Positions 42,630-53,401 of a stretch of 64,000 nt of DNA are shown one piece after another; the first letter of the stretch is position 1, and each line of letters begins with the position of its first letter. The stretch covers positions 124,001-188,000 of the forward strand of contig JAFPWT010000009.1 of assembly GCA_017394865.1 (NCBI GenBank), written 5' to 3'. The position numbers were made by a program, and so were the translations under genes. The notes under the pieces are model-generated. The model was not told where the DNA came from and did not search any database. It was given only the letters and a program-made list of their open reading frames with translations. This DNA comes from Bacteroidales bacterium (GTDB lineage: Bacteria > Bacteroidota > Bacteroidia > Bacteroidales > F082).

Positions 42630-44234
42630 ATGAAAAAGCCACTCCTCACATTGATATTGTTTTTCTGCTGCATCACCGGATTCGCCCAAGAGCCGATTGA
42701 AGTGATGGTGCTGATGAAAGACCAATACAACCGTACTGAGTTGCACCGAAAAGCCGAGTTTATCCCTACAAGGGCCGAACGACGTGACTTCGTGGTCAAA
42801 GAACTTCAAACCTTCACCAAGGCTTCGCAATACGACCTCATGCTCACACTCAACGCGCTGGAACAGCAAGGCTTGGTTTCGTCCATACACAGCCTGTGGT
42901 CGGCCAACGCACTCTACTTCACCACCACAGAAGATATTATGCAGGCTTTGGCAGAACGCCCTGATATCGCGAGCATCACACCCGTTAAACAATACCCATG
43001 TATTATTCCTGAGTCAACTACGAGGCTTGATTATCAGGTGTTATATGATTATATCGCGCCGAATATCCGACAGGTGAATGCCGATCAGGTATGGGAACAA
43101 GGCTACCGAGGTCAAGGCGTGGTGGTTGCCGTAATTGACACGGGCGTTAATTATCGCCATGCCGATATTGCCGACCATCTCTGGGATGGGGGCGAGGAAT
43201 TCCCACATCACGGTTTCGATGTCTTTAACCTAGACGACGACCCCATGGACGACAACGGTCATGGTACACATTGTGCCGGCACTGTGTGTGGTGACGGTAC
43301 GGCATGGATGGCAACGGGTGTAGCTCCCGAAGCCACTTTGATGTGCATCAAGAGTGCTGGCGAAGAAGGGAACTCAGGAGCCGCTTATATCGTCAAAGGT
43401 ATGGAATGGGCTGTGGAACACGGCAGTGACCTCATCAGTTTGTCACTGGGTGTAGCCAAGGCAGAAGTGGCCGACAAAGAACTCTTGCGTCTTGCCTGTA
43501 ATGCCTTGTTGGATGTAGGTATCGTTGTCATCGCTGCCGCCGGCAATGAAGGCAGTGAAACCATGCAGAATATTTGCCCCATTCCAAATAACGTGCGAGT
43601 CCCTGGTGCTTGTCCTCCACCTTATCTCGACCCAGACCAAATGGAGAATCCTGGCGGATTATCGTGCGTGATATGTGTTGGTGCTGTAGACGAAAATGAC
43701 ACAACGGCTAATTTTACCTCACGTGGTCCCGTCACCTGGCAGCACACCGAGTTTGGCGACTATGCTTATAAACCCGGTATTGGCCTCATCCGTCCTGACG
43801 TGTGCGCCCCCAGCATGATGATTTGGTCGTTGGACTACGAAAACCTTTACGACTACGATTATATGAGTGGCACCTCGCAGGCAACCCCTTGTGTGGCAGG
43901 CATCGTCGCCCTCATGCTTAACAAGAACCCCGAACTAACTCCCGCACAAATCTGTCAAATCCTCGAAGAAACCTCGGTGAGATTGACCCCAACCAAGAGC
44001 AACCTCACGGGTGTTGGACGTGTGGATGCGCTGGCCGCCGTAAACGCAGTGACCGAATGGGATGCCGTAGATGAATCCATCGACATCAACCAAGACGCCT
44101 TCGACACAGCCACGCAAAGGGTCTACGACCTTACTGGGCGTCTTGTGAACACCAACTACCTAGCACCTGGCATCTATATAATCCAAGACCTCAAAGGTGA
44201 CAAGGCGAAAACAAAGAAAATCGTTATCCGTTAA
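42630..44234 (+). CDS. S8 subtilisin-like peptidase with T9SS sorting domain
   Basis: A 534-residue secreted protease. After the signal peptide ([20 protein letters not shown]) and an inhibitor-like prodomain (about 21-130), the subtilase core has Asp in [16 protein letters not shown], His in [13 protein letters not shown] and Ser in [20 protein letters not shown], so the triad is complete. The C-terminal type A sorting domain ([22 protein letters not shown]...KKIVIR) marks it for the type IX system. It is third in a run with the barrel-like protein and S41 peptidase and ends overlapping the convergent frdB stop by four bases. Confidence 0.93.
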   Translation: MKKPLLTLILFFCCITGFAQEPIEVMVLMKDQYNRTELHRKAEFIPTRAERRDFVVKELQTFTKASQYDLMLTLNALEQQGLVSSIHSLWSANALYFTTTEDIMQALAERPDIASITPVKQYPCIIPESTTRLDYQVLYDYIAPNIRQVNADQVWEQGYRGQGVVVAVIDTGVNYRHADIADHLWDGGEEFPHHGFDVFNLDDDPMDDNGHGTHCAGTVCGDGTAWMATGVAPEATLMCIKSAGEEGNSGAAYIVKGMEWAVEHGSDLISLSLGVAKAEVADKELLRLACNALLDVGIVVIAAAGNEGSETMQNICPIPNNVRVPGACPPPYLDPDQMENPGGLSCVICVGAVDENDTTANFTSRGPVTWQHTEFGDYAYKPGIGLIRPDVCAPSMMIWSLDYENLYDYDYMSGTSQATPCVAGIVALMLNKNPELTPAQICQILEETSVRLTPTKSNLTGVGRVDALAAVNAVTEWDAVDESIDINQDAFDTATQRVYDLTGRLVNTNYLAPGIYIIQDLKGDKAKTKKIVIR

Positions 44235-44986
44235 CGACGGTCGCGACCCAGCAAGGAACCAATCCAGTGTCGGTTGAGCCTCGAAATATTCTGTCGCTTG
44301 ATTAACTTGGGGCATTCGGCCTCACAGGCATAGGTATTGGTACAACTGCCAAAACCCAACTCATCCATCTTGGCCACCATCTTCTTCACACGGTCGGCAG
44401 CTTCGACTTTACCCTGCGGCAACAGAGCCAAATGACTGACCTTAGCGCCCACAAACAACATGGCGCTGGCGTTCTTACAAGCGGCCACGCAAGCACCACA
44501 GCCGATGCATGAAGCAGCATCCATGGCCATATCGGCCTTGTGTTTCGGAACCAGGATGGTATTGGCATCAGGCACACCGCCCGTGGTCGTGCTGATGTAG
44601 CCTCCCGCCTGGATGATCTTATCGAAAGCAGAACGATCCACCACCAAGTCGCGAATCACAGGAAAGGCTTTGGCCCGCCAAGGCTCAATCCAGATATCAT
44701 CGCCGTCCTTGAATTTGCGCATGTGGAGTTGACAGGTAGTGATGCCGTCGTCGTTGCCGTGCGGGCGACCGTTGATGTACAAGCCGCACATGCCACAGAT
44801 GCCTTCACGACAATCGTTATCAAAACATACAGGATGTGCAATGCGGTCATTGATGAGCCGCTCGTTGAGGATGTCGAGCATCTCCAAGAAGGAGCAGTCC
44901 GCACTGATGTTATCGAGATCATATTTCTCGAAATGTCCCTTGGCACGGGCATTTTCCTGTCTCCAAATATGTAATGTGAATCTCAT
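44231..44986 (-). CDS. frdB: fumarate reductase iron-sulfur subunit
   Basis: A 251-residue subunit of the fumarate reductase/succinate dehydrogenase complex on the inner face of the membrane. The [2Fe-2S] ligands are in [20 protein letters not shown], the [4Fe-4S] and [3Fe-4S] ligands in [14 protein letters not shown] and [14 protein letters not shown]. In anaerobic Bacteroidales the complex reduces fumarate to succinate as terminal electron sink and passes electrons from menaquinol to the flavoprotein subunit. It is the last gene of the frdCAB operon, three bases after frdA. Confidence 0.96.
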   Translation of the reverse strand: MRFTLHIWRQENARAKGHFEKYDLDNISADCSFLEMLDILNERLINDRIAHPVCFDNDCREGICGMCGLYINGRPHGNDDGITTCQLHMRKFKDGDDIWIEPWRAKAFPVIRDLVVDRSAFDKIIQAGGYISTTTGGVPDANTILVPKHKADMAMDAASCIGCGACVAACKNASAMLFVGAKVSHLALLPQGKVEAADRVKKMVAKMDELGFGSCTNTYACEAECPKLIKRQNISRLNRHWIGSLLGRDRR

Positions 44987-44989
44987 GAC

Positions 44990-46933
44990 TTACTTGTAAT
45001 TACGGTTTGCTATCTGGATGTATTCGTAATTGAGCGGCTCCCTCTCCATGGTCTCGGGTTGACCGTGACCCTGGTATTCCCAGGCGGCCACATACATGAA
45101 ATGCTCATCGTCACGAAGCGTCTCACCGTCTTCGGTCTGATGCTCGGTGCGGAAGTGTCCGCCGCAGGATTCCTCTCGATGCAGGGCATCAGCGATGACC
45201 AGTTGGGCCAGTTCGAAATAGTCTTCCAGACGGCAGGCTTTCTCCAGTTCGGGATTAAATTCGTTGGCGGTGCCGGGGATGAAGACCGACTTCCAGAACT
45301 CTTCCTCCAATTCGGAGACCAGTTGTTTGGCTTTCGTGAGGCTCTCGGTGTTGCGGGCCATGCCGCAATATTCCCACATGATTTTACCAAGGGCTTTATG
45401 GAAATGATCAACTGAGTGGGAAGTTGATTGCCCACTAATCCGCAATAAACGCTCAAGGCGTTTTTTGACATTGTTTTCCGCTTCATCAAACTCGGGTGAT
45501 GTCGCGGAAATCTTGCCCACATAAATCTGGTCGGCGAGATAGTTCTGCAGCGTGTAGGGCAACACAAAATAACCATCGGCCAGTCCCTGCATCAGAGCAG
45601 AGGCTCCGAGGCGGTTGGCACCATGGTCGCTGAAGTTGGCTTCGCCGGCGGCAAACAAACCGGGAATGGTGGTCTGTAATTCGTAATCCACCCAAAGCCC
45701 ACCCATGGTGTAATGGATGGCGGGATAGATCATCATCGGGGTCTCGTAAGGGTTCTCGTCCGTGATCTTCTGATACATCTGGAAAAGGTTGCCGTATTTC
45801 TGCTCGACGGCCTCTTTGCCCAAACGTTGGATGACATCGGCAAAGTCGAGGTAGACGGCATAGCCAGTACCCACACCATAGCCTGCATCGCAGCGTTCCT
45901 TGGCGGCACGCGAAGCTACGTCACGAGGCACGAGGTTGCCGAAAGCAGGATAGCGACGCTCCAAATAGTAATCACGATCCTCTTCTGGGATATCCGTGGC
46001 TTTCAACTTACCCGCACGGATGGCTTCGGCGTCTTCTTTCTTCTTGGGCACCCAGATACGTCCGTCGTTACGGAGGCTCTCGCTCATCAGCGTAAGCTTG
46101 CTCTGGTAATCACCATGGACAGGGATGCAAGTCGGGTGGATCTGCACATAGCAGGGGTTGGCGAAAGCGGCACCTTTGCGGTGACATACCCAGGCCGCGC
46201 TGCCGTTGCTATTCATGGCGTTGGTGGAGAGGTAATAGAGGTTGCCGTAGCCGCCTGTGGCGAGAACCACAGCATGAGCCGCATAGCGTTCCAAGTCGCC
46301 GGTGACCAAATTCCTTACGATAATGCCTCGGGCGCGTCCGTCCACCACGACAAGATCCATCATCTCTCGACGGGTGTAGAGCTTCACCGTGCCACGGGCT
46401 ATTTCACGACTCAAAGCACCGTAGGCACCTAACAGCAGCTGCTGCCCTGTCTGGCCTTTGGCGTAGAAGGTACGGCTGACTTGTGCACCACCGAAGGAAC
46501 GGTTCTCAAGCAATCCGCCGTAATCGCGTGCAAAAGGCACGCCCTGGGCCACACATTGGTCGATGATGGCACCGCTGACCTCAGCCAAACGGTACACATT
46601 GGCCTCGCGGGCACGATAGTCCCCACCCTTGACGGTGTCGCGGAAAAGACGTTCCACGCTGTCACCGTCGTTTTGGTAGTTCTTGGCCGCATTGATACCG
46701 CCTTGAGCTGCGATGCTGTGGGCACGTCGAGGTGAGTCCTGAATGCAGAAGATCTCAACATTAAAGCCCATGGCACCCAACGAAGCGGCTGCCGAGGCTC
46801 CAGCCAGACCTGTGCCGACCACGATGATATCGAGCTTGCGCTTGTTGGCGGGATTCACCAGCTTCTGCGAGGCCTTATAATTGGTCCATTTTTCAGCCAA
46901 TGGACCTTGAGGTATTTTTGCGTCTAATCTCAT
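44990..46933 (-). CDS. frdA: fumarate reductase flavoprotein subunit
   Basis: A 647-residue FAD-linked catalytic subunit. The dinucleotide-binding motif is [21 protein letters not shown] (about residues 34-54), and the active site contains [10 protein letters not shown]-like [18 protein letters not shown] and the substrate-binding [15 protein letters not shown] is expected to be attached through the His of the [12 protein letters not shown] segment. The length matches the long Bacteroidetes/epsilon-type subunit. It overlaps frdC by four bases and precedes frdB by three, a single operon. Confidence 0.97.
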   Translation of the reverse strand: MRLDAKIPQGPLAEKWTNYKASQKLVNPANKRKLDIIVVGTGLAGASAAASLGAMGFNVEIFCIQDSPRRAHSIAAQGGINAAKNYQNDGDSVERLFRDTVKGGDYRAREANVYRLAEVSGAIIDQCVAQGVPFARDYGGLLENRSFGGAQVSRTFYAKGQTGQQLLLGAYGALSREIARGTVKLYTRREMMDLVVVDGRARGIIVRNLVTGDLERYAAHAVVLATGGYGNLYYLSTNAMNSNGSAAWVCHRKGAAFANPCYVQIHPTCIPVHGDYQSKLTLMSESLRNDGRIWVPKKKEDAEAIRAGKLKATDIPEEDRDYYLERRYPAFGNLVPRDVASRAAKERCDAGYGVGTGYAVYLDFADVIQRLGKEAVEQKYGNLFQMYQKITDENPYETPMMIYPAIHYTMGGLWVDYELQTTIPGLFAAGEANFSDHGANRLGASALMQGLADGYFVLPYTLQNYLADQIYVGKISATSPEFDEAENNVKKRLERLLRISGQSTSHSVDHFHKALGKIMWEYCGMARNTESLTKAKQLVSELEEEFWKSVFIPGTANEFNPELEKACRLEDYFELAQLVIADALHREESCGGHFRTEHQTEDGETLRDDEHFMYVAAWEYQGHGQPETMEREPLNYEYIQIANRNYK

Positions 46934-47574
46934 AATCCAAAATAAATGCCGACAACAACTGCAGTAAACATCAAACAGACCACCGTGGCAAAGATGACAC
47001 CAGTGATCTCAATTGCTTTGCCATATTTGTAATTGTAAAGACCAAAGGTCTGGAAGATGGCTGCAAAACCATGACGCATGTGGAACCAAACTACCACAAA
47101 AAAGATCAAATAGGAGATCGCAATGTGCGGGATTTGGAATTTTTCATGGGCTTGCTCATAAAAGTTGAGGTTACCATCCACCCAGCCCAACTTTACAAAA
47201 TAGAAATCCATAAAATGGGCGATGAGACCAGCCAGCAGCAAAATGCCTGTCCAAACCTGCAATTTGGAGCCTGTATGCGTCTTGGAACGCTGGGGTTTAT
47301 GATAGCCTTTCGGGCGTGCCATTTTGTTGGTGATGGCCAGCCAAATGGTCAGAACGATGTGTAACAGCAAGGCGCCAAATAAAATGATTTCAAAGGCTTT
47401 AATGACATAATTGGTACCCATGAAATCACAGAAAGCATTGTACCACGCGCCGCCATCGTGACGTAGGATGCACAAGTTGGCACAGGCATGGAACAAAAGG
47501 AAGATGCTCAAAAAGGCGCCCAACAACGCCACGAGGATCTTCTTGGAAATAGAGTGGATCTTAGGGAGGTTCAT
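46930..47574 (-). CDS. frdC: fumarate reductase cytochrome b subunit
   Basis: A 214-residue membrane anchor with five helices that carries two haems b and the menaquinol site. Haem-ligand histidines are visible in [30 protein letters not shown] and [16 protein letters not shown], with a further His in [10 protein letters not shown]. The length and helix pattern match the Bacteroides and Wolinella type of FrdC. It is the first gene of frdCAB; the -7 box TATTTTTG lies at 47592-47599 on the minus strand. Confidence 0.95.
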   Translation of the reverse strand: MNLPKIHSISKKILVALLGAFLSIFLLFHACANLCILRHDGGAWYNAFCDFMGTNYVIKAFEIILFGALLLHIVLTIWLAITNKMARPKGYHKPQRSKTHTGSKLQVWTGILLLAGLIAHFMDFYFVKLGWVDGNLNFYEQAHEKFQIPHIAISYLIFFVVVWFHMRHGFAAIFQTFGLYNYKYGKAIEITGVIFATVVCLMFTAVVVGIYFGL

Positions 47575-47591
47575 ACCCTTCTTTTTTTTCG

Positions 47592-47618
47592 CAAAAATAG
47601 GAAAAAACTATAACTTTG
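47592..47618. promoter_or_regulatory. divergent -7 boxes, frdCAB and lipoprotein gene
   Basis: CAAAAATA at 47592-47599 is the minus-strand TATTTTTG box for frdCAB. TAACTTTG at 47611-47618 is the plus-strand box, 19 bases before ATG 47638. Confidence 0.6.
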
Positions 47619-47637
47619 CTGCCAAATTCCAAGTCCT

Positions 47638-48558
47638 ATGAAAAAATACATGATCCTCTTCCTTCTCGCAGCAATCCTTATGGGATGCGAAGAAGCTTCT
47701 CAAGAGAAGACCACTGAGAAAAAAGACGCTGTAGAAAACGTCAAACAGCAAGCCACAACGAATGGAAACTTGCCCGTATACGTCCTTTCCGATGAATTTG
47801 GCGAAAAGTTCCTTCTGATGGCTAATTTTGGTGATGAAACAACGCCCACAACGCCCGACAGTCTAAGCAATTACAAGTACATCCTCTACAACGGCATTTA
47901 TCATCCCGTCACCTTCAAAGGCTTCCAGCTGGAGAACAGGGAAAACAACACCAGCCGCGAAACCTTCCAAAACTTCGACAACCTCTCGGGATGGCTTTAC
48001 ATGATGCAAAGCGGCAAACTGATTGAGACGCCCAGCGATGATCTTGACGCCATCTGGGACGCTCCTCTACTGGTGGATGAAACCTTTAAAGCCGAAAATA
48101 CCATTTACACCCTCAGCAACTTCAAAGACGGACGCTTGGTTCACAGCAACTTGTCAGAACCCCTGAAAGCCGCCTTCGAAAAGAAGTATGACCGACAGAT
48201 CCTTTCCTGCTGGTGCAACGCCGTTTTCGGCGAAAACAATGAATATCAATTTGTTAACATCCAGTTTAAAAACAAAGGAAACGAGGCACTTGGCGTTTCG
48301 GCCTTAGTGAAAAACGAGGAAATCATCGCCGTCATCGAGGCTCCTGCTGAATGGAACGAAGAATCGGTGTGGCGTGTGGATGATGGCGGCGATTTCGCTG
48401 GCCTTAGCATCGATTTCGTCACCTCCAAAAACGGAGTGATGACTATCTACACCGCTAACGGCGGCGCAGAAGGAACGAATTATCAAAGCTACGTGCTAGA
48501 AGGCAACCAGTTCCACGAGGGCCCCATCGCAGGAGAGTTCTATCAGGCTCCGTGCTAA
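47638..48558 (+). CDS. hypothetical lipoprotein
   Basis: A 306-residue predicted lipoprotein (MKKYMILFLLAAILMGC, Cys 17) with a charged linker (EEASQEKTTEKKDAVENVKQQ) and a beta-rich mature part that I cannot assign to a family. Repeated aromatic-acidic strands (DDGGDFAGLSIDFVTSKNGVMTIYTANGG near the end) suggest a beta-sandwich or propeller-like fold. It is a single gene divergent from frdCAB and abuts the convergent CDF gene. Confidence 0.7.
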   Translation: MKKYMILFLLAAILMGCEEASQEKTTEKKDAVENVKQQATTNGNLPVYVLSDEFGEKFLLMANFGDETTPTTPDSLSNYKYILYNGIYHPVTFKGFQLENRENNTSRETFQNFDNLSGWLYMMQSGKLIETPSDDLDAIWDAPLLVDETFKAENTIYTLSNFKDGRLVHSNLSEPLKAAFEKKYDRQILSCWCNAVFGENNEYQFVNIQFKNKGNEALGVSALVKNEEIIAVIEAPAEWNEESVWRVDDGGDFAGLSIDFVTSKNGVMTIYTANGGAEGTNYQSYVLEGNQFHEGPIAGEFYQAPC

Positions 48559-49440
48559 TTATTTCGGTTCAACATGCACCGCCACATGGGTCTCCTGGCC
48601 ATAGTGTTGGCGAAGCAATTCTTCAACTTCCGAAGCCTTATCGTGTGCTTCTTTTAGCGAGAGGTCGCCATCCATCAGGATGTGCAACTCGATGGCGTAA
48701 TGATTGCCAATACGCCGGGTGCGCAGATCGTGCGGTTCAGTGACACCTGGGACGCTTGACGCTAGTTGTAGTATTTCCTCCTCTACTTGATCGGGCAGCG
48801 ACTGCTCCATGAGGTCGCCAATGCCGTTTTTGAGCAGATCGAAGGCCACCTTCACGATGAAGGCGCCAACCACCACTGAGGCGACAGGGTCAAGGATGGT
48901 CCAACGATCGCCAAAGAAGATGGCGCCACCGATACCCACCGCAGTGCCAATAGACGAAAGCGCATCGCTACGATGGTGCCAGGCGTTGGCTTCCACTGCC
49001 TTAGAGTTCAACTTCTTTGCCTTAACGATGGAATACCAGTAGACCGCCTCTTTCAGCACGATCGATACGATGGCGGCCCAGAAAGCCAGTATCCCAGGAG
49101 CAGCCAGCTCCTCGCCATTGGCCCATGCGGCAATCTTGATGGCACCCTTTACGATGATACTGACGCCCACCGCCATCAAGGCGATGCCGATAAGGGTCAG
49201 CGCCAGGGTCTCGTATTTCCCATGACCGTAGTCGTGCGATTTGTCCTGAGGCTTGTTGCTGATCTTCACAAACACCAGCACGATGATGTCGGTCACGAAG
49301 TCCGAAAGCGAATGCAAGGCGTCGGCGATCATCGCAGAGCTATGACCCACGATGCCCGCCACGAACTTGAACGCCAGGAGGATCACGTTGACCACGCTCC
49401 CCACCAGAGTAACCTTATAGATTTCCTTCTCCCGGGTCAT
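48559..49440 (-). CDS. cation diffusion facilitator (divalent metal exporter)
   Basis: A 293-residue, six-helix inner-membrane transporter of the CDF family, which exports Zn2+, Fe2+, Mn2+ or Co2+ in exchange for protons. The metal-site motifs are SAMIADALHSLSDFVTDIIVLV (helix 2) and NAWHHRSDALSSIGTAVGIGG (helix 5), the latter carrying the HxxxD pair. A cytoplasmic C-terminal domain follows with His residues (EPHDLRTRRIGNHYAIELHILMD). It lies twelve bases after a lipoprotein gene in a minus-strand run with the esterase. The metal cannot be told from the sequence. Confidence 0.93.
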   Translation of the reverse strand: MTREKEIYKVTLVGSVVNVILLAFKFVAGIVGHSSAMIADALHSLSDFVTDIIVLVFVKISNKPQDKSHDYGHGKYETLALTLIGIALMAVGVSIIVKGAIKIAAWANGEELAAPGILAFWAAIVSIVLKEAVYWYSIVKAKKLNSKAVEANAWHHRSDALSSIGTAVGIGGAIFFGDRWTILDPVASVVVGAFIVKVAFDLLKNGIGDLMEQSLPDQVEEEILQLASSVPGVTEPHDLRTRRIGNHYAIELHILMDGDLSLKEAHDKASEVEELLRQHYGQETHVAVHVEPK

Positions 49441-49452
49441 TTCATTATAGCA

Positions 49453-50550
49453 TTATCCCTTCGGGACAGCCAGTTTACACCAGGTCACATCAGGGGCAAC
49501 GGGTTCGCCGAACGATTTGACGATGGCATCGCCCTCGTCGTTGGTGATTGCCTCGCCATCTTTCGAATACTCATCATCCACACCGTCTGTCGAGAAATTA
49601 TAGGTTTGCATGTTGTATAAATGGTATTCTGGCGCACTGTTCTTGAGTATGGCGTATTGTGTATAATAGCATCCCGTTCCGCAACCGCCGGCATCGCCCA
49701 CAACGCCTTTATAGAAGAACAAGCTCCGCTTGAAGTCTTGGCCTGCAAGAAGTTTCACTTGGCCTTCCACCACCGAAAGCACCGCCTGGTACTCTTCGTT
49801 GTCGGTGCTCAGCCAGATCTCAGGCTCGCCATCCTCATCGATGTCGATCAAGGCATATTTGCTGAAGTCATCCATTTCGTAGGTCATGTATGACTCGTCG
49901 AACTCGTCCATGATCTCGTACATCCCTTCGAAAACAACCTCGGGGTCGGAAAAGCGCATACCGTCCCACTCATAAAAATGTCTCAGCGGCCACCACCAAT
50001 TCCAGAAATATTCATTCACCTCGAAGAGTTCGCCGTACTGCGGAAGATCGTATCTTACTGCCACATTACTATGCGATGGCGTGAAGAGGTTGTCGAAACT
50101 CGGATCTGGCACTAATGTTTTTTGGGCCGGGTCGTAATCATAAAATGCCACGAAAGACTTCACGTTGGAAGAAAATTGGTCGAACGCGATAGCAAATAGT
50201 TGATGGCCGTTTGAGCGTTGCCAGACCTTGGCTTGCATGCCTTCCGCGTCAGGATCGTTGCTACCCTCGGCAAACATCATATAGGCATTGTCAGCGTCAT
50301 GAACTGACAGGTAATGCAGTTCATTCTCTGGGAGTTTAAGATCTTCGAACAGTAGCCCGACGGAATTCGTCGGCCACTGCTTTTGGAAAGCCTGCACCAT
50401 CCCCATTACGTCAGCGCTCTTCACACCTTTGATGGTGGTTGTTTTCCATTGTTCATTCACTTGGTCGATCGTCATGATCGGCTTTTCTGCTTCTTGGCAT
50501 GCGACCATCAGAAGACACAGCAGGCCGCAAAATAAAACTGTTTTTTTCAT
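49453..50550 (-). CDS. hypothetical lipoprotein
   Basis: A 365-residue predicted lipoprotein (MKKTVLFCGLLCLLMVAC, Cys 18). The mature part has an N-terminal region (MTIDQVNEQWKTTTIKGVKSADVMGMVQAFQK) and a beta-rich core with ALIDIDEDGEPEIWLSTD (about residue 235), an FG-GAP/EF-hand-like calcium loop common in surface propeller proteins. A later segment has Cys residues (VGDAGGCGTGCYYTQ). No named family is recognised. It begins two bases after the esterase stop and precedes the CDF gene. Confidence 0.7.
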   Translation of the reverse strand: MKKTVLFCGLLCLLMVACQEAEKPIMTIDQVNEQWKTTTIKGVKSADVMGMVQAFQKQWPTNSVGLLFEDLKLPENELHYLSVHDADNAYMMFAEGSNDPDAEGMQAKVWQRSNGHQLFAIAFDQFSSNVKSFVAFYDYDPAQKTLVPDPSFDNLFTPSHSNVAVRYDLPQYGELFEVNEYFWNWWWPLRHFYEWDGMRFSDPEVVFEGMYEIMDEFDESYMTYEMDDFSKYALIDIDEDGEPEIWLSTDNEEYQAVLSVVEGQVKLLAGQDFKRSLFFYKGVVGDAGGCGTGCYYTQYAILKNSAPEYHLYNMQTYNFSTDGVDDEYSKDGEAITNDEGDAIVKSFGEPVAPDVTWCKLAVPKG

Positions 50551-50552
50551 GA

Positions 50553-51656
50553 TTATCTTGTCTTTAAAATTTTATTCACATTCCCCTGCCCTGACTTGAG
50601 CAGATACATCCCTTCAGGGAGAGTCTCGAGATCGATATCATTAACTCCTTGTTTCAGCTGGAACTCGGCCACAACACGGCCTTGGAGATCCATCACTTTG
50701 ACAAAAGTAGCTTCGCTGGCTTCAATCTTCAGGAGGCCTGAGGTAGGGTTGGGATAGACTTTTAAACGGTTGGCTTCGGGGACATTGTCAACTGCCGTAA
50801 TGGTGCCGTTCCCCCTGAAAAACTTCACGATTTCGGTGAAATAACCGATGTCGTATTGGTCATCGCTGTGGTACCAAGTGTGGGTGCCGCCGATCACCTT
50901 GATATGTTGCAGCTCGGTGTCGCAGTCATAGGTATAGCATACAAAACGCAGCCCATCGTTCTGCAGATTAGGCAGTGTGTCGATCTGAGGATCGTCTGTA
51001 CAGCCATTGGCATTTTTCCAATATTTGATGATGTTGTCCACACTCAGTCCCAGCTGATAGCCGAAATATTGCGACCCGCCATCGTAGCCCACCACGGGGT
51101 CGGCGGTACCGTGGATGTGAAGCATCCTCACGGGAGCTACTGCCGTATGGTTAGCCATGGGAGAAGTGATGAGTCCACTCACCGGAGCGCAGGCTGTGAT
51201 GCGGTCGCCATGCTCGATGGCCATGCGGTGCGTCATGAAACCGCCCATGGAGAAGCCCGTGAAAAAGACGCTATCCAGATTCAGTTGATATGGCTCAACC
51301 AGCGAGTCGAGCAACGCCATCAGGAAACCCGAGTCGTTGGTGGTGCTGGCGGTGAGGCCGGCGTTCCACATGGTGCCGTAGCCTTCGTTCAGCGCTTGGG
51401 GCACCACGATAGCCCACCCCAGCTGGTCAGCGATCTGCTGGAAGTGGAACTCGTTATCGAGACGAGTGATGTTGTCGCCCAGCCCATGCAGGAAGTACAG
51501 CACAGGGAGGCTTCCATCACTTTGCGCTGGTGTGCGCACGAGGTATTCGCGTTGGACATCCTGCCATTCGAAGTTTTGTATCTGGGCAAAGGAACTGCTG
51601 CTTGAGAGCAACATGACAAACAGGAATGCGATTCCGATAAAGCGGCGTGTTTTCAT
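50553..51656 (-). CDS. secreted esterase (PHB-depolymerase/feruloyl-esterase type) with T9SS domain
   Basis: A 367-residue secreted alpha/beta hydrolase. After the signal peptide (MKTRRFIGIAFLFVMLLSSSSSFAQ) come the oxyanion region YFLHGLGDNI, the nucleophile elbow FFTGFSMGGFMTHRMA, an acid in HGTADPVVGYDGG and His in VIGGTHTWYH, so the triad is complete. This group hydrolyses esters such as feruloyl or acetyl groups on plant polysaccharides or short polyesters. A type A T9SS sorting domain ends the protein (VYPNPTSGLLKIEA...VNKILKTR). ATG 51656 is set by the -7 box TACTTTTG at 51672-51679. Confidence 0.9.
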   Translation of the reverse strand: MKTRRFIGIAFLFVMLLSSSSSFAQIQNFEWQDVQREYLVRTPAQSDGSLPVLYFLHGLGDNITRLDNEFHFQQIADQLGWAIVVPQALNEGYGTMWNAGLTASTTNDSGFLMALLDSLVEPYQLNLDSVFFTGFSMGGFMTHRMAIEHGDRITACAPVSGLITSPMANHTAVAPVRMLHIHGTADPVVGYDGGSQYFGYQLGLSVDNIIKYWKNANGCTDDPQIDTLPNLQNDGLRFVCYTYDCDTELQHIKVIGGTHTWYHSDDQYDIGYFTEIVKFFRGNGTITAVDNVPEANRLKVYPNPTSGLLKIEASEATFVKVMDLQGRVVAEFQLKQGVNDIDLETLPEGMYLLKSGQGNVNKILKTR

Positions 51657-51671
51657 TGGATTAATTTTTAG

Positions 51672-51679
51672 CAAAAGTA
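51672..51679 (-). promoter_or_regulatory. -7 box of the esterase operon
   Basis: CAAAAGTA reads TACTTTTG on the minus strand, 15 bases before ATG 51656, within the 29-base gap after the C69 peptidase gene. Confidence 0.55.
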
Positions 51680-51685
51680 AAAAAA

Positions 51686-53374
51686 TTACCGTTCCCTACG
51701 GTCGATAACTTCTTTAAGGAGGTAACGGTCGCCTGTGGATTTGTGGATGGCGTCGATGAATTGCTGGTCGTAGCCCGGTGTGTCGTGACCCCAGCGGGTG
51801 AAATTTCCGTTTTCGTCCACCCGACGGACGATCTGGTCGTTGTAGCGAACGATGAGGAACCTCGCCAGTTGATCCCAGCGTTGCATCATCTTTTCAGCGT
51901 ATTCAATGCTCTTACGATTGAGGAAACTCTGTCTATCGGCAGGCGTCATCTCTTTAATAGCTGCCAAAACATTGTCTTGATCGGCAAAATAATAATCTTC
52001 CAACTCCTTCTGGGCCTCGCGGAGGTCGCCGATCATCATCGAGTAACGGGGATAGACCATGTTGGCTACCCAGTTGTTCATCCAGAAGGCCGACTTGTCG
52101 CTGAACTCAGCGCGGGGATTGTTTTCGGGACGGAAGCAGTCCGGCACCTGGGTGATGCAGCAATAGAGCGGCACATATGCCACCATGTTGGCATCATCGC
52201 AGTTGAACCAAGTGACGCCACCCACATCATTAGGCAGCCACGAGCGCATCTGGCAAGTCATGGTGAAACCCGACTGCTGGCAGGCGATGGGACGCTCGCG
52301 GAAATAAGCCAGGCTGTCGCTGTCCTTGAAATGCATCGGCAGCGGACGGATGGGCATGCCCCAAGGACCAGCGGTCATGTCGGAGGTCATGTCCAAAGGC
52401 GTTCCCTCGAAATGGTCGCGCATATCCTGCTGGAGGTCACGCATTGAGAGGGGTTTGTCGGGCTTGATCCACAATGGGAGATGGTCGCAAACATCAAAGT
52501 CGCCATTGATGTAAGGCAGGTATTTATCCATCTCTTCGTGGCTGTAGTGATGGCGGAAGAAACTCCACACGCGGGCATCGGCGTAACGGACGTTCTCGAA
52601 GTCGATGGGGCAATAGGCATCGCGGAACGAGAAGTCCGCATCCTTGCCAGTGAAAAAGCCCTTCTCACGGGCAAACGAAACCACATCGTAAGCGTATACA
52701 CAGTCTATCTCAGGCTTGAAGATTTTTTTGAGATTCTTACTGCTGATACTTGTTTTTCCAAAAGGTATTTGTCTGATTCTGCTCAGGTTGGCGTGAGCAC
52801 AGATGCAGTCATCGGGGATGCGCAAAGCCACCCAAACGGCACCTTTTTTCCCTGGCCCTTTACCGATGATCTCCATGATCCAAGCCTCGTTGGGGTCACA
52901 GATGGTAAGGGTCTCGCCACTGCTATTGTAGCCGTATTCTTCCACTAGCTCCACCATGCATTTGATGGCTTCACGGGCGGTCGACGACCGTTGCAAAGCC
53001 AAACGCATCAGGCTGAAATAATCCAACAAGCCGTCGCGGTTCACCAGCTCCAAACGCCCGTCGAAAGTAGTCTCCACAATGGTCACCTGCTTCTCATTCA
53101 TCAGGCCCACCACGTTATAGGTGTATTCCACTTGTTTCACAAATTGTCCCTCATGGGGCGGACCCCAGCCATGGATGGCAATCAGCTCGCCTGGCTCATG
53201 TCGTCCGGCAGGAATGTACGACAGCGACCCGGAGAATCCAAATCCGTCGCAGTTATAGGTACACATCACGCTACCGTCAGCGGACGCTTTTTTTCCAACG
53301 ATCAAGTTGGTGCAGGCCAATGCGGATTCCCAACCCAACATCGCCACTAAAATGGTGATTAATAGTTTTTTCAT
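51686..53374 (-). CDS. C69-family dipeptidase, secreted
   Basis: A 562-residue peptidase of family C69 (dipeptidase A type, Ntn-hydrolase superfamily). The signal peptide is MKKLLITILVAMLGWESALA. Removal exposes the N-terminal nucleophile Cys 21 of CTNLIVGKKASADGSVM, the family's catalytic hallmark. Other family motifs are GLMNEKQVTIVETTFDGR and ICDPNEAWIMEIIGKGPGKKGAVWVALRIPDDCICAHANLSRIR. The location fits periplasmic or surface dipeptide degradation. It lies 27 bases after the DUF481-like gene without a visible own promoter. Confidence 0.94.
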   Translation of the reverse strand: MKKLLITILVAMLGWESALACTNLIVGKKASADGSVMCTYNCDGFGFSGSLSYIPAGRHEPGELIAIHGWGPPHEGQFVKQVEYTYNVVGLMNEKQVTIVETTFDGRLELVNRDGLLDYFSLMRLALQRSSTAREAIKCMVELVEEYGYNSSGETLTICDPNEAWIMEIIGKGPGKKGAVWVALRIPDDCICAHANLSRIRQIPFGKTSISSKNLKKIFKPEIDCVYAYDVVSFAREKGFFTGKDADFSFRDAYCPIDFENVRYADARVWSFFRHHYSHEEMDKYLPYINGDFDVCDHLPLWIKPDKPLSMRDLQQDMRDHFEGTPLDMTSDMTAGPWGMPIRPLPMHFKDSDSLAYFRERPIACQQSGFTMTCQMRSWLPNDVGGVTWFNCDDANMVAYVPLYCCITQVPDCFRPENNPRAEFSDKSAFWMNNWVANMVYPRYSMMIGDLREAQKELEDYYFADQDNVLAAIKEMTPADRQSFLNRKSIEYAEKMMQRWDQLARFLIVRYNDQIVRRVDENGNFTRWGHDTPGYDQQFIDAIHKSTGDRYLLKEVIDRRER

Positions 53375-53401
53375 AATGAGTCAATTTATCAATATGAGAC
53401 G